From the NCBI GenBank assembly GCA_051002015.1, contig JBPCMS010000094.1, positions 1 through 15,330 of the forward strand: DNA of 15,330 nt, read 5' to 3'. The position numbers and the translations under genes are program-made. Positions 1 to 6,731 of this stretch are shown here, piece by piece; the first letter of the stretch is position 1; each line of letters begins with the position of its first letter. The stretch is from JACDBE01 sp051002015. GTDB lineage: Bacteria > Actinomycetota > Acidimicrobiia > Spongiisociales > UBA5794. Under the pieces are notes generated by a model. That model did not search any database and was not told the origin of the DNA. It was given only the letters and a program-made list of their open reading frames with translations.

Positions 1-1
1 A

Positions 2-918
2 CCTGGCCAAGATGCCGTTGACCGAAGCGGCGGCGGCGGCGAGGGAGATCACCCCGCCCAGATCGAGGTGCTGGCCGGGGCGCATCGCCGTCATCCCGAG
101 GCCTTCGTCATCAGCGAGGATATCCTGGTGGAGGCGGCCCGCCGCTGCACCACCCCCGAAGTCCGCCGCCTGGTCGGGTACTGGTCGCCGAACCTCGATC
201 CTGACCGGACGGTGCGCGACGCCGAGACGGTGAGGGAGCAGCGGAGGCTGCATCTGTCGATGAGCACCGACGGCGGATTCCTGGACGGCTTCTTCGATCC
301 CGAAGGCGCCGTCACGGTCGATGCCGCGCTGGCGGCCCACACCCAGGCCGGAGACCGGGACGCAGAAGACACCCGTACCCCGGCACAACGCCGAGCCGAT
401 GCGCTGGTCGACATCTGCCGGCGGGTCCTCGACACCGGGACGTTGCCCACGGTCAACGGGGAGAAGCCGCACCTGTCCGTCATCGTCGACCTCGAAACCC
501 TTCAGGGCCGACCCGCATCATGGTCGCAACTCGCCGCCACCGGACACCTGCTGTCCCCAGATGTGGTGGGCAGGATCTCCTGTGACGCCCAGGTCACCCG
601 CATCGTCCTCGACCCGGCGGGCCAACCCATCGATGTGGGACGGGCTACCCGAACCGTCACCACCGCGCAGCGCAAGCGCTCATGGTCCGGGACCAGACGT
701 GCCGGTTCCCCGGCTGTGACCGACCGCAAGCCTGGTGCGACGCCCACCATGTCCGCCACTGGGCCAAGGGCGGCACCGGCGACATGGACAACCTGCTCCT
801 CCTTTGCCGGCACCACCACACCCTGATCCACCAGCACGGCTACGCCATCAGCGGCGATGCCATCCGGCCCCGCTTCCACCGACCCGACCGCACCCCACTC
901 GACCTCGACCCGCCGTAG
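2..918 (+). pseudogene. DUF222 / HNH endonuclease-domain protein, 5' truncated by the window edge and frameshifted
   Basis: The reading frame is open from the left edge in frame 2 and carries a DUF222-like region (AHRRHPEAFVISEDILVEAA, RRLVGYW, then TPAQRRADALVDI). It continues to RATRTVTTAQRK near 676. The frame then shifts, and frame 1 from 677 reads a classical HNH domain: CRFPGCDRP, WCDAHHVRHWAKGG, DNLLLLCRHHH, ending at TAG 916-918. Inserting one base between 676 and 677 (CGC AAG [G]CG CTC ATG) restores the usual family sequence QRKALMVRD. So one base is missing. This is either a real frameshift that separates the HNH nuclease module from its DUF222 part, or a sequence error in a GC-rich stretch. 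The family is abundant in actinobacteria (the 13E12-repeat type of Mycobacterium) and its role is poorly known. The true start lies outside the window. A downstream ATG at 682 could give only a 78-residue HNH fragment. Confidence 0.75.
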
Positions 919-1061
919 GCATCGGCCGAGCGCCTGGGTCAACGGGCCATGGCCGGGGCATGGAGAGCCGCCGGGTTGGGAGGCCCACCGATCGGGTGCG
1001 AACGAGGTCCCGAGATCGACAGCAACTCACATCCGTGTAGTTCCGCTGCGGTGACGCCCGG

Positions 1062-1067
1062 TAGGAT
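1062..1067 (+). promoter_or_regulatory. Putative -10 element (TAGGAT) of the helicase gene
   Basis: TAGGAT fits the actinobacterial TANNNT -10 pattern and ends 11 bases before ATG 1079. No good -35 hexamer is visible 16-18 bases upstream, and there is no Shine-Dalgarno between it and the start. Transcription would begin about 4-6 bases before the ATG or at it. The remaining 919-1061 gap holds only a short palindrome (GGCCATGGCC, 945-954) and no gene. Confidence 0.4.
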
Positions 1068-1078
1068 TGGCGCCTCAC

Positions 1079-3967
1079 ATGCCCGACTCGCCCCTGTTCG
1101 CCGATCTGAACCCGTCCCAGCGGGAGGCGGTCGCCGCCACCGAGGGGCCGGTCCTGGTCGTGGCCGGGGCCGGTTCGGGTAAGACCCGGGTGCTCACCCG
1201 CCGGATCGCCCACCTGATCCAGGACCTCGAGGTGCCGCCCCACGCCATCCTGGCGATCACGTTCACCAACAAGGCGGCGGGAGAGATGCAGGACCGGGTC
1301 GCCCGGCTGGTCGGTCCTGTCGCCCGCAGCATGTGGGTGCAGACGTTCCACTCGGCGTGCGCCAGGATCCTGCGGCGTGAGGCGCACCGCCTCGGCTACC
1401 GGTCGGCGTTCTCCATCTACGACGCCGCCGACTCGCTGCGGCTGATCACCCAGTGTGTCTCGGACCTCGACCTCGACTCCAAGCGGTTCCCTCCCCGTTC
1501 CATCCGCGCCGCCATATCGAACGCCAAGAACGAGTTGGTGGACTACGAGACGTTCTCCCGCAACGGCCAGGGATACTTCCAGGAGCGGATCGCAGAGGTC
1601 TACCGGCTGTACCAGCAGCGGCTGGTCGAGGCGTCCGCCATGGACTTCGACGACCTGCTCATGGTGACCGTCGAGCTGCTCCAGGCGTTCCCGGACGTGC
1701 TCGCCGGGTACCAGGAGCGCTTCCGCTACGTGCTGGTCGACGAGTACCAGGACACCAACCGAGCCCAGTACGTGCTGGTGCGGCTCCTCACCGAGAAGAG
1801 CCGCAACCTGTGCGTGGTCGGCGACGAGATGCAGTGCCTGCCCCCCGGCACCCTGATCGAGACGCCGGACGGAGCGGCCCCCATCGAGGAGCTGACCCCA
1901 GGGTCGCAGGTGGTAGGCACCGGCGGGAGAACCGACACGGTCGACGCGGTGGTCGTCACCGCCAACGAAGGGATGTACGCCGGCCCGATCTACCGCGTCA
2001 CCGTGGGGGACACCGTCCTCGAGGGGACGCCGCACCACATCCTCCCCGCCAGGTTGGGCGCGCTCCCGGGCACGCCACAGAACGGGCGGAACCGGCAGAC
2101 CATCAACATCACGATGTTCTCCGATACCCGCCGGCCGGACCAGACCGTCGGATACCATCGGGTCCAGTGGTCGTCGAACCGCGCCGACATCGCCCAGAGG
2201 CTGGTCGCCGCCGGTCATCCGGTCCGGCCGGGGAGGCTGCCGGGCAGCTACCGGCTGGAGACGAGCCGTCGGAGCTACCTCGGGGCGCTCGACCTGGCGC
2301 GGCACGCCGCCGCCGACGGCGGGCTCGACCTCCAACGCCGGGTTTCCGTCGCCGGGGTCATCTATCGGGAGACCCCGCTCTCCCACCTCCGCCGGGGGAT
2401 GATCGTCCTGGTCCATCGTGACGGCAGCCTGGTCGAGGCGACCGTCGACGACGTCGACCGCGACGAGTACGCCGGCCCGGTCTTCGACCTCGAGGTGAGC
2501 CCGACCCACCATTACATCGCCAACGGGATCCTGGTGCACAACTCGATCTACCGGTTCCGTGGTGCCGACATCCGCAACATCACCGAGTTCTCGGAGGACT
2601 TCCCAGACGCCAGGGTCATCCTGCTCGAGCAGAACTACCGGTCGACCGAGATCATCGTCGAGGCGGCCAACGGGGTGATACGCCACAACCCGACCCGCAA
2701 CCCGAAGCGGCTGTGGACCGAGCTCGGTCGGGGCGAGGTGATCCTCACCTACGAGGGGGAGGACGAGCACGACGAGGCGGCGTTCGTCGCCGAGAAGGTG
2801 GGTGAGCTGGCCCACGACGGGATCAAGCCGAGCGAGGTGGCCGTCTTCTACCGCACCAACGCCCAGTCCCGGGTCATCGAGGAGGTGCTGGTCAGGTTCG
2901 GCGTGCCCTACCAGGTGATCGGAGGGCTGAAGTACTACGACCGGCGCGAGGTCAAGGACGCCCTCGCCTATCTCAGGGCCCTGGTCAACACCGACGATGT
3001 CGTCGCCATGAAGCGGATCCTCAACACCCCGAAGCGGGCGATCGGCCACACCACCGTCGCCCACATCGACCGCCATGCCGAGAGCGAGCGGATCGGCTTG
3101 TGGGATGCGCTGCGCCGGGTCGACCAGAACCCTCGGCTGTCGGCCCGGCCCCAGAAGGCGGTGGCCGAGTTCGTGGCGTTGATGGAGCACCTCGGCGAGG
3201 CGATGCGACAGGGGCCGAAGACGGCGCTGGGGGCGATCCTCACCGAGACCGGCTACCTCGACTGGGTCCGCTCCGAAGGGACCATCGAGGCGATGGGCCG
3301 CGAGGAGAACCTGCGCGAGCTGGTGTCGGCCGCCGAGGACTTCGAGCGCGAGGGTCCGATATCGATGGGAACGGACGAGTGGGTGGGCACCGACGGCGCC
3401 CGCCGCTGCGAGCTGTTCCTCGAGTCGATCAGCCTGGTCACCGACGTCGACAACCTCGAGGACACCGACGTGGTGACGTTGATGACGCTGCACAACGCCA
3501 AGGGCCTCGAGTTCCCCGTCGTTTTCATGACCGGCATGGAGGACGGCGTCTTCCCGCACATGCGCTCGCTGGGCGACCCAGCCGAGCTCGAGGAGGAGCG
3601 GCGGCTCTGCTACGTGGGGATCACCAGGGCGATGCGCCAGCTCTACCTGACCAGGGCGTGGAGCCGCAACCTGTGGGGCGGCAACAACTACAACCCGCCC
3701 AGCCGGTTCCTCAACGAGATCCCGGCCGAGCTCAAGGTCGAGGCGAAAAGGGCCAGACGCCTTCCCGACAAGGAGATGCCGAGGGCCCGGCCCACGCCGC
3801 ATCTCGCCCGGGTCGCCTCCGGTGACCGGGTGCGCCACAGCCACTGGGGGGAGGGCACGGTGCACCAGGTCAACGGTGAGGGCGACAAGGCCGAGGCCGT
3901 GGTCAACTTCGACCAGCAGGGGGTGAAGCGGCTCCTGCTCGCCTGGGCGCCGCTCGAAAGGGTCTGA
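1079..3967 (+). CDS. pcrA: UvrD/PcrA-type superfamily 1A DNA helicase precursor containing an intein
   Basis: ATP-dependent 3'-5' DNA helicase of repair and replication-restart pathways, cytoplasmic. The 962-residue precursor holds a 236-residue intein (residues 253-488), leaving a 726-residue mature helicase, normal for PcrA/UvrD. Visible motifs: Q motif LNPSQREAV (10-18), Walker A AGAGSGKT (29-36), Ia AITFTNKAAGEM, II/Walker B LVDEYQDT (219-226), III VGDEMQ plus SIYRFRGAD split by the intein, IV QNYRS (518-522), V TLHNAKGLEFPVVF (about 803-816), VI CYVGITRA (about 845-852). The last ~50 residues (SGDRVRHSHWGEGTVHQV onward) form the C-terminal Tudor-like domain which in PcrA/UvrD binds RNA polymerase. 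ATG 1079 was chosen over TTG 1067, which overlaps the -10-like element. The next gene starts 101 bases downstream. uvrD1 also lies near sucCD in Mycobacterium, which supports the call. Whether it is functionally PcrA or UvrD1 cannot be told apart here. Confidence 0.95.
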   Translation: MPDSPLFADLNPSQREAVAATEGPVLVVAGAGSGKTRVLTRRIAHLIQDLEVPPHAILAITFTNKAAGEMQDRVARLVGPVARSMWVQTFHSACARILRREAHRLGYRSAFSIYDAADSLRLITQCVSDLDLDSKRFPPRSIRAAISNAKNELVDYETFSRNGQGYFQERIAEVYRLYQQRLVEASAMDFDDLLMVTVELLQAFPDVLAGYQERFRYVLVDEYQDTNRAQYVLVRLLTEKSRNLCVVGDEMQCLPPGTLIETPDGAAPIEELTPGSQVVGTGGRTDTVDAVVVTANEGMYAGPIYRVTVGDTVLEGTPHHILPARLGALPGTPQNGRNRQTINITMFSDTRRPDQTVGYHRVQWSSNRADIAQRLVAAGHPVRPGRLPGSYRLETSRRSYLGALDLARHAAADGGLDLQRRVSVAGVIYRETPLSHLRRGMIVLVHRDGSLVEATVDDVDRDEYAGPVFDLEVSPTHHYIANGILVHNSIYRFRGADIRNITEFSEDFPDARVILLEQNYRSTEIIVEAANGVIRHNPTRNPKRLWTELGRGEVILTYEGEDEHDEAAFVAEKVGELAHDGIKPSEVAVFYRTNAQSRVIEEVLVRFGVPYQVIGGLKYYDRREVKDALAYLRALVNTDDVVAMKRILNTPKRAIGHTTVAHIDRHAESERIGLWDALRRVDQNPRLSARPQKAVAEFVALMEHLGEAMRQGPKTALGAILTETGYLDWVRSEGTIEAMGREENLRELVSAAEDFEREGPISMGTDEWVGTDGARRCELFLESISLVTDVDNLEDTDVVTLMTLHNAKGLEFPVVFMTGMEDGVFPHMRSLGDPAELEEERRLCYVGITRAMRQLYLTRAWSRNLWGGNNYNPPSRFLNEIPAELKVEAKRARRLPDKEMPRARPTPHLARVASGDRVRHSHWGEGTVHQVNGEGDKAEAVVNFDQQGVKRLLLAWAPLERV
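1835..2542 (+). mobile_element. Intein in helicase motif III, lacking a recognisable LAGLIDADG motif
   Basis: This is an in-frame insertion of 236 codons that removes itself from the protein by splicing. All class-1 splicing residues are visible. Cys1 opens block A (CLPPGTLIETPDG). Block B has TPHHIL with T65 and H68 (TxxH). Block F is YAGPVFDLEVSPTHHYIANG (212-231). Block G ends ILVHN with His235-Asn236, and the +1 extein residue is Ser. Removing it rejoins VGDEMQ to SIYRFRGAD, exactly helicase motif III. Residues about 70-205 are longer than a minimal intein needs but show no LAGLIDADG or HNH motif. Residues 108-156 (HRVQWSSNRADIAQRLVAAG, then SYRLETSR and SYLGALDLAR) loosely resemble the beta-sheet half of a LAGLIDADG nuclease repeat without its catalytic helix. 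That is inference, and the insert could be another helper domain. Splicing looks intact while homing activity looks lost. Confidence 0.93.
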
Positions 3968-4051
3968 CCGGATCACGTCAACCGGGACGCGTCCTGCCCC
4001 TGCCTGGTCAGGGCGACGGCCACCGGTGAGCCGGGGGTTGCGCCCCGCCAC

Positions 4052-4057
4052 TAACCT
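4052..4057 (+). promoter_or_regulatory. Putative -10 element (TAACCT) of the mutase-subunit gene
   Basis: TAACCT fits TANNNT and ends 11 bases before ATG 4069, the same distance as in the helicase gene. No clear -35 and no Shine-Dalgarno are visible. The remaining 3968-4051 gap has only a short palindrome, GGACGCGTCC (3985-3994). Confidence 0.4.
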
Positions 4058-4068
4058 CCCGTGACGAG

Positions 4069-4470
4069 ATGCCGCCACGGATCCTCATCGCCAAGCCAGG
4101 GCTCGACGGCCACGATCGGGGCGCCAAGGTCGTCGCCCGGGCGTTGCGTGACGCCGGATGCGAGGTCATCTACTCGGGCCTCCACCAGACCCCGGCCCAG
4201 ATCGTCGAGACCGCCATCCAGGAGGACGTGGACGCCGTCGGGCTGTCGGTTCTCTCCGGAGCCCACATGACGCTGTTCCCCAAGGTGGTCGAGCTGCTCG
4301 CCGAGCGGGGAGCCGAGGACATCGCCGTGTTCGGTGGGGGGATCATCCCCAACGAGGACATCCCCAAGCTCGAGGCGAAGGGGCTGGTGCGCATCTTCAC
4401 CCCCGGCGCCCCGCTGACCGAGATCGCCGACTGGGTCAACGGGTACTTCGGCGAGCGCACCGATGACTGA
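4069..4470 (+). CDS. Methylmalonyl-CoA mutase-type cobalamin-binding (small) subunit
   Basis: A 133-residue stand-alone B12-binding domain of the acyl-CoA mutase family. It carries the base-off/His-on motif DGHDRG (residues 14-19, preceded by KPGL), in which the histidine coordinates cobalt, then GLHQTP, SVLSGAHM and FGGGIIP, which line the nucleotide-tail pocket of the Rossmann-like fold. The length matches small subunits that pair with a separate catalytic chain, as in archaeal two-part methylmalonyl-CoA mutases or isobutyryl-CoA mutase IcmB. No catalytic subunit is encoded in the window, so the exact substrate (methylmalonyl, isobutyryl or other acyl-CoA) is open. It lies just upstream of sucCD, which act on succinyl-CoA, the product of methylmalonyl-CoA mutase, so that reading is favoured. 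ATG 4069 gives the expected MPPRILIAKPGLDGHD start. Stop to sucC start is 72 bases, so co-transcription is plausible. Confidence 0.9.
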   Translation: MPPRILIAKPGLDGHDRGAKVVARALRDAGCEVIYSGLHQTPAQIVETAIQEDVDAVGLSVLSGAHMTLFPKVVELLAERGAEDIAVFGGGIIPNEDIPKLEAKGLVRIFTPGAPLTEIADWVNGYFGERTDD

Positions 4471-4530
4471 CACCGGCGCCTCGCCCCGGTAGCCCAAGGC
4501 GACCACCACCCGTTGGCGCCGCCAGATCCA

Positions 4531-4539
4531 GAGGAGGAG
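4531..4539 (+). promoter_or_regulatory. Strong Shine-Dalgarno deciding the sucC start
   Basis: GAGGAGGAG lies 3-7 bases before GTG 4543, depending on the register paired. It fixes that GTG as the sucC start over the in-frame TTG at 4513, which would add ten residues not seen in the family. Confidence 0.7.
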
Positions 4540-4542
4540 CCG

Positions 4543-5766
4543 GTGAAGATCCACGAGTACCAGGCCAAGCAGCTGATGCGGGGGCGGGGGATACCGGTGC
4601 CGCTTGGCCGGGTGGCGACCACCGTCGACGAGGCGGTGGCCGCGGTGCGGCCCCTGATCGAGGAGAGCGGCACCCCGGTGGTCGTGGTGAAGTCGCAGAT
4701 CCACGCCGGGGGCAGGGGCATGGGCCGCTTCGTCGAGCATCCCGACCTGGGCGGGGTGACCGTGGTGACCGACGGGATCGAGGGCGGGATCGAGGCCGCC
4801 GAGGAACGGGTGCGGAACCTTACCGACAAGATGCTGGGCTCGACGCTGGTGACGATCCAGACCGGTCCTGAGGGCAAGCAGGTCAACCGGCTCTACCTGG
4901 AGCAGGGTATCGACATCGACCGCGAGCTCTACCTGTCGATCGTCCTCGACCGGGGGCAGGGCCGCAACACCGTGATGGCATCGACCGAAGGCGGCACAGA
5001 GGTCGAGGAGGTCGCCGCCAACAGCCCCGAGAAGATCGTCAGACAGGCCATCGACCCCGCCTTCGGGCTGCTCGGCTTCGAGGCGTCCCGGGTGGCGGAT
5101 GCGCTCGGGCTCACCGGCGCCGCCCACCGCAACGGCATGGTTTTCCTCCAGACGCTGGCCGCCGCCGCCGTCGAGCTCGACGCCGATCTGGTGGAGATCA
5201 ACCCGCTGGTGGTGGCCGGGGACGGGTCGGTGATGGCGCTCGACGGCAAGATGAGCTTCGAGAGCAACGCCCTCTACCGCCATCCCGATGTCGAGGCGAT
5301 GCGGGATGAGAGCGAGGAGGACCCGGCAGAGCTGCTCGCCTCCGAGCACGGTCTCAGCTTCATCAAGCTGGACGGGTCGATCGGCTGCATGGTCAACGGT
5401 GCCGGGCTGGCCATGGCCACCATGGACATTATCAAGTACGTGGGGGGAGAGCCCGCCAACTTCCTCGACGTCGGGGGCGGCGCCGACAAGGACCAGGTGG
5501 CGGCCGCCTTCAAGATCATCACCCGCGACCCCAACGTGAAGGGGATCTTCGTCAACATCTTCGGGGGGATCATGCGGTGCGACACCATCGCCACCGGTGT
5601 GGTCGAGGCGGTGAAGGAGGTCGGGCTCGAGGTGCCGCTGGTGGTGCGGCTCGAGGGGACCAACGTCGATCTGGGCAAGCGGATCATCGACCAATCGGGC
5701 CTCAACGTGGTGTCGGCCGACGATATGAAGGACGGGGCGCAGAAGATCGTGGCGCTGACCTCATGA
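4543..5766 (+). CDS. sucC: Succinyl-CoA synthetase (ADP/GDP-forming) beta subunit
   Basis: Beta subunit of the TCA-cycle enzyme that converts succinyl-CoA + NDP + Pi to succinate + CoA + NTP, cytoplasmic, as a complex with SucD. The 407 residues start with the family signature KIHEYQAKQLM. The ATP-grasp region has HAGGRGMGRF (from about 54), MASTEGG, EINPL (about 218) and LDGKMSFESNALYR. The C-terminal ligase domain has LDGSIGCMVNGAGLAMATMD (phosphate-binding loop, about 277-296), PANFLDVGGGA, VNIFGGIMRCD and RLEGTNVDLGKRI. It is slightly longer than E. coli SucC (388) because of extra residues around HPDLGGVTVVTDGIEGG. GTG 4543 follows a strong Shine-Dalgarno. Its TGA overlaps the sucD ATG by four bases, so the two chains are translationally coupled. 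Whether ATP or GTP is preferred cannot be read from the sequence. Confidence 0.97.
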   Translation: MKIHEYQAKQLMRGRGIPVPLGRVATTVDEAVAAVRPLIEESGTPVVVVKSQIHAGGRGMGRFVEHPDLGGVTVVTDGIEGGIEAAEERVRNLTDKMLGSTLVTIQTGPEGKQVNRLYLEQGIDIDRELYLSIVLDRGQGRNTVMASTEGGTEVEEVAANSPEKIVRQAIDPAFGLLGFEASRVADALGLTGAAHRNGMVFLQTLAAAAVELDADLVEINPLVVAGDGSVMALDGKMSFESNALYRHPDVEAMRDESEEDPAELLASEHGLSFIKLDGSIGCMVNGAGLAMATMDIIKYVGGEPANFLDVGGGADKDQVAAAFKIITRDPNVKGIFVNIFGGIMRCDTIATGVVEAVKEVGLEVPLVVRLEGTNVDLGKRIIDQSGLNVVSADDMKDGAQKIVALTS

Positions 5767-6689
5767 GCGTCCTGGTGGGATCGGACACCAAGGTCATCAT
5801 CCAGGGCATGGGCAAGACCGGGCGGTTCCACACCGACAAGGCGATCGCCTACGGCACCCGTATGGTGGGAGCGGTCCACCCCAGCCGGGCGGGGGAGACC
5901 GAGCGCTTCGCAGGGGATACCGACCACTCCGGGGTCAAGGGCCGGGAGGACCGCTACCAGCAGGATCTGCCCATCTTCCGCACCGTGGCCGAGGCGGTCG
6001 CCGAGACCGGGGCCAACGCCTCGGTGATCTACGTCCCACCCCACTTCGCCGCCGACGCCATCATGGAGGCGGCGGACGCCGGGGTCCCGCTCATCATCGC
6101 CATCACCGAGGGGATCCCGGTCTCCGACATGGTGAGGACGAAGCGGTTTCTCCAGGACCGTCCGGTCCGGCTGGTGGGCCCCAACTGCCCCGGGGTGATC
6201 ACCCCGCAGCGGTGCAAGATCGGGATCATGCCCGGCTACATCCACACCCCGGGCCGGATCGGGGTGGTGAGCCGCTCGGGCACCCTCACCTACGAGGCGG
6301 TGTTCCAGCTCACCAACAACGGTCTGGGCCAGACCACGGCGATCGGGATCGGCGGCGACCCGGTCAACGGGACCAACTTCGTCGACTGTCTCGCCCTGTT
6401 CGAGGACGACCCCGCCACCGAGGGCGTGATCATGATCGGCGAGATCGGAGGGTCGGCCGAGGAGGAGGCGGCCGATTTTGTCAAGTCGTCGATGACCAAG
6501 CCGGTGGCAGGGTTCATCGCCGGCACCACGGCCCCTCCCGGCAAGCGGATGGGCCACGCCGGGGCGATCATCTCCGGGGGCCGGGGGACGGCGGCCGACA
6601 AGATCGCCGCCCTCGAGGGGGCGGGGGTGGTGGTGGCGCCGACCCCTTCCGACATGGGCGCCGCCATGCTCCAGGCGCTGGGCGGCTAG
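5763..6689 (+). CDS. sucD: Succinyl-CoA synthetase alpha subunit
   Basis: CoA-binding, phosphohistidine-carrying subunit of succinyl-CoA synthetase. The 308 residues carry FHTDKAIAYGTRMVGAV, IIAITEGIP, GPNCPGVITP, SRSGTLTYE and IGGDPVNGT. The active-site loop GKRMGHAGAIISGG contains the phosphorylated His265. It starts at ATG 5763 inside the sucC stop (ATGA overlap), which ensures equimolar synthesis. Two oddities stand out. The usual CoA-site motif G-F/I-T-G-x-x-G reads QGMGKTG, one residue shorter. Also, about twenty extra residues (RFAGDTDHSGVKGREDRYQQ) sit between VHPSRAGETE and LPIF, making the chain longer than E. coli SucD (289). The catalytic histidine loop is intact, so I regard it as functional. 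A hairpin follows one base after the stop. Confidence 0.96.
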   Translation: MSVLVGSDTKVIIQGMGKTGRFHTDKAIAYGTRMVGAVHPSRAGETERFAGDTDHSGVKGREDRYQQDLPIFRTVAEAVAETGANASVIYVPPHFAADAIMEAADAGVPLIIAITEGIPVSDMVRTKRFLQDRPVRLVGPNCPGVITPQRCKIGIMPGYIHTPGRIGVVSRSGTLTYEAVFQLTNNGLGQTTAIGIGGDPVNGTNFVDCLALFEDDPATEGVIMIGEIGGSAEEEAADFVKSSMTKPVAGFIAGTTAPPGKRMGHAGAIISGGRGTAADKIAALEGAGVVVAPTPSDMGAAMLQALGG

Positions 6690-6717
6690 CCGCTCCCGGG
6701 TTGCGCCGGGGGAGCGG
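6690..6717 (+). terminator. GC-rich hairpin after sucD, possible terminator without U-tract
   Basis: CCGCTCCC (6690-6697) pairs with GGGAGCGG (6710-6717), eight base pairs with a 12-base GC-rich loop that can partly zip further. It begins immediately after the sucD TAG. No T-run follows. Instead a TANNNT-like hexamer for the next gene abuts it. Position and stability suggest termination or 3'-end protection; this is not proven. Confidence 0.45.
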
Positions 6718-6723
6718 TAGCGT
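6718..6723 (+). promoter_or_regulatory. Putative -10 element (TAGCGT) of the cyclotransferase gene
   Basis: TAGCGT directly follows the sucD hairpin and ends 8 bases before TTG 6732. No Shine-Dalgarno separates them, so a leaderless or near-leaderless mRNA is possible. No -35 is recognisable, because its place is taken by the hairpin. Confidence 0.3.
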
Positions 6724-6731
6724 CCCTCAGG

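Noticed and set aside
945..954. Palindrome GGCCATGGCC between the HNH remnant and the helicase gene
   Set aside because: Short GC-rich palindromes are expected by chance at this composition. No partner site or flanking signal.
1067..1078. TTG 1067 as helicase start
   Set aside because: It overlaps the -10-like TAGGAT and adds residues (MAPH) not expected. ATG 1079 is better.
1835..2542. Active homing endonuclease in the intein
   Set aside because: No LAGLIDADG, HNH or GIY-YIG motif is visible in the insert.
3985..3994. Palindrome GGACGCGTCC as a helicase terminator
   Set aside because: A 10-base self-complementary stretch with no loop or T-run. Too short to call.
848..4078. A 1076-codon open frame on the minus strand across the helicase gene
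   Set aside because: It is antisense to an unambiguous helicase with all motifs. Its translation is Val/Asp/Gly/His-rich low-complexity of the kind produced opposite high-GC genes. No recognisable domain.
4513..4542. TTG 4513 as sucC start
   Set aside because: It would translate through the Shine-Dalgarno and add ten residues before the conserved KIHEYQAKQL start. GTG 4543 is preferred.
5577..5762. Upstream extension of the sucD frame into sucC
   Set aside because: The Arg/Gly-rich translation is a shadow. ATG 5763 overlapping the sucC stop matches the family start.
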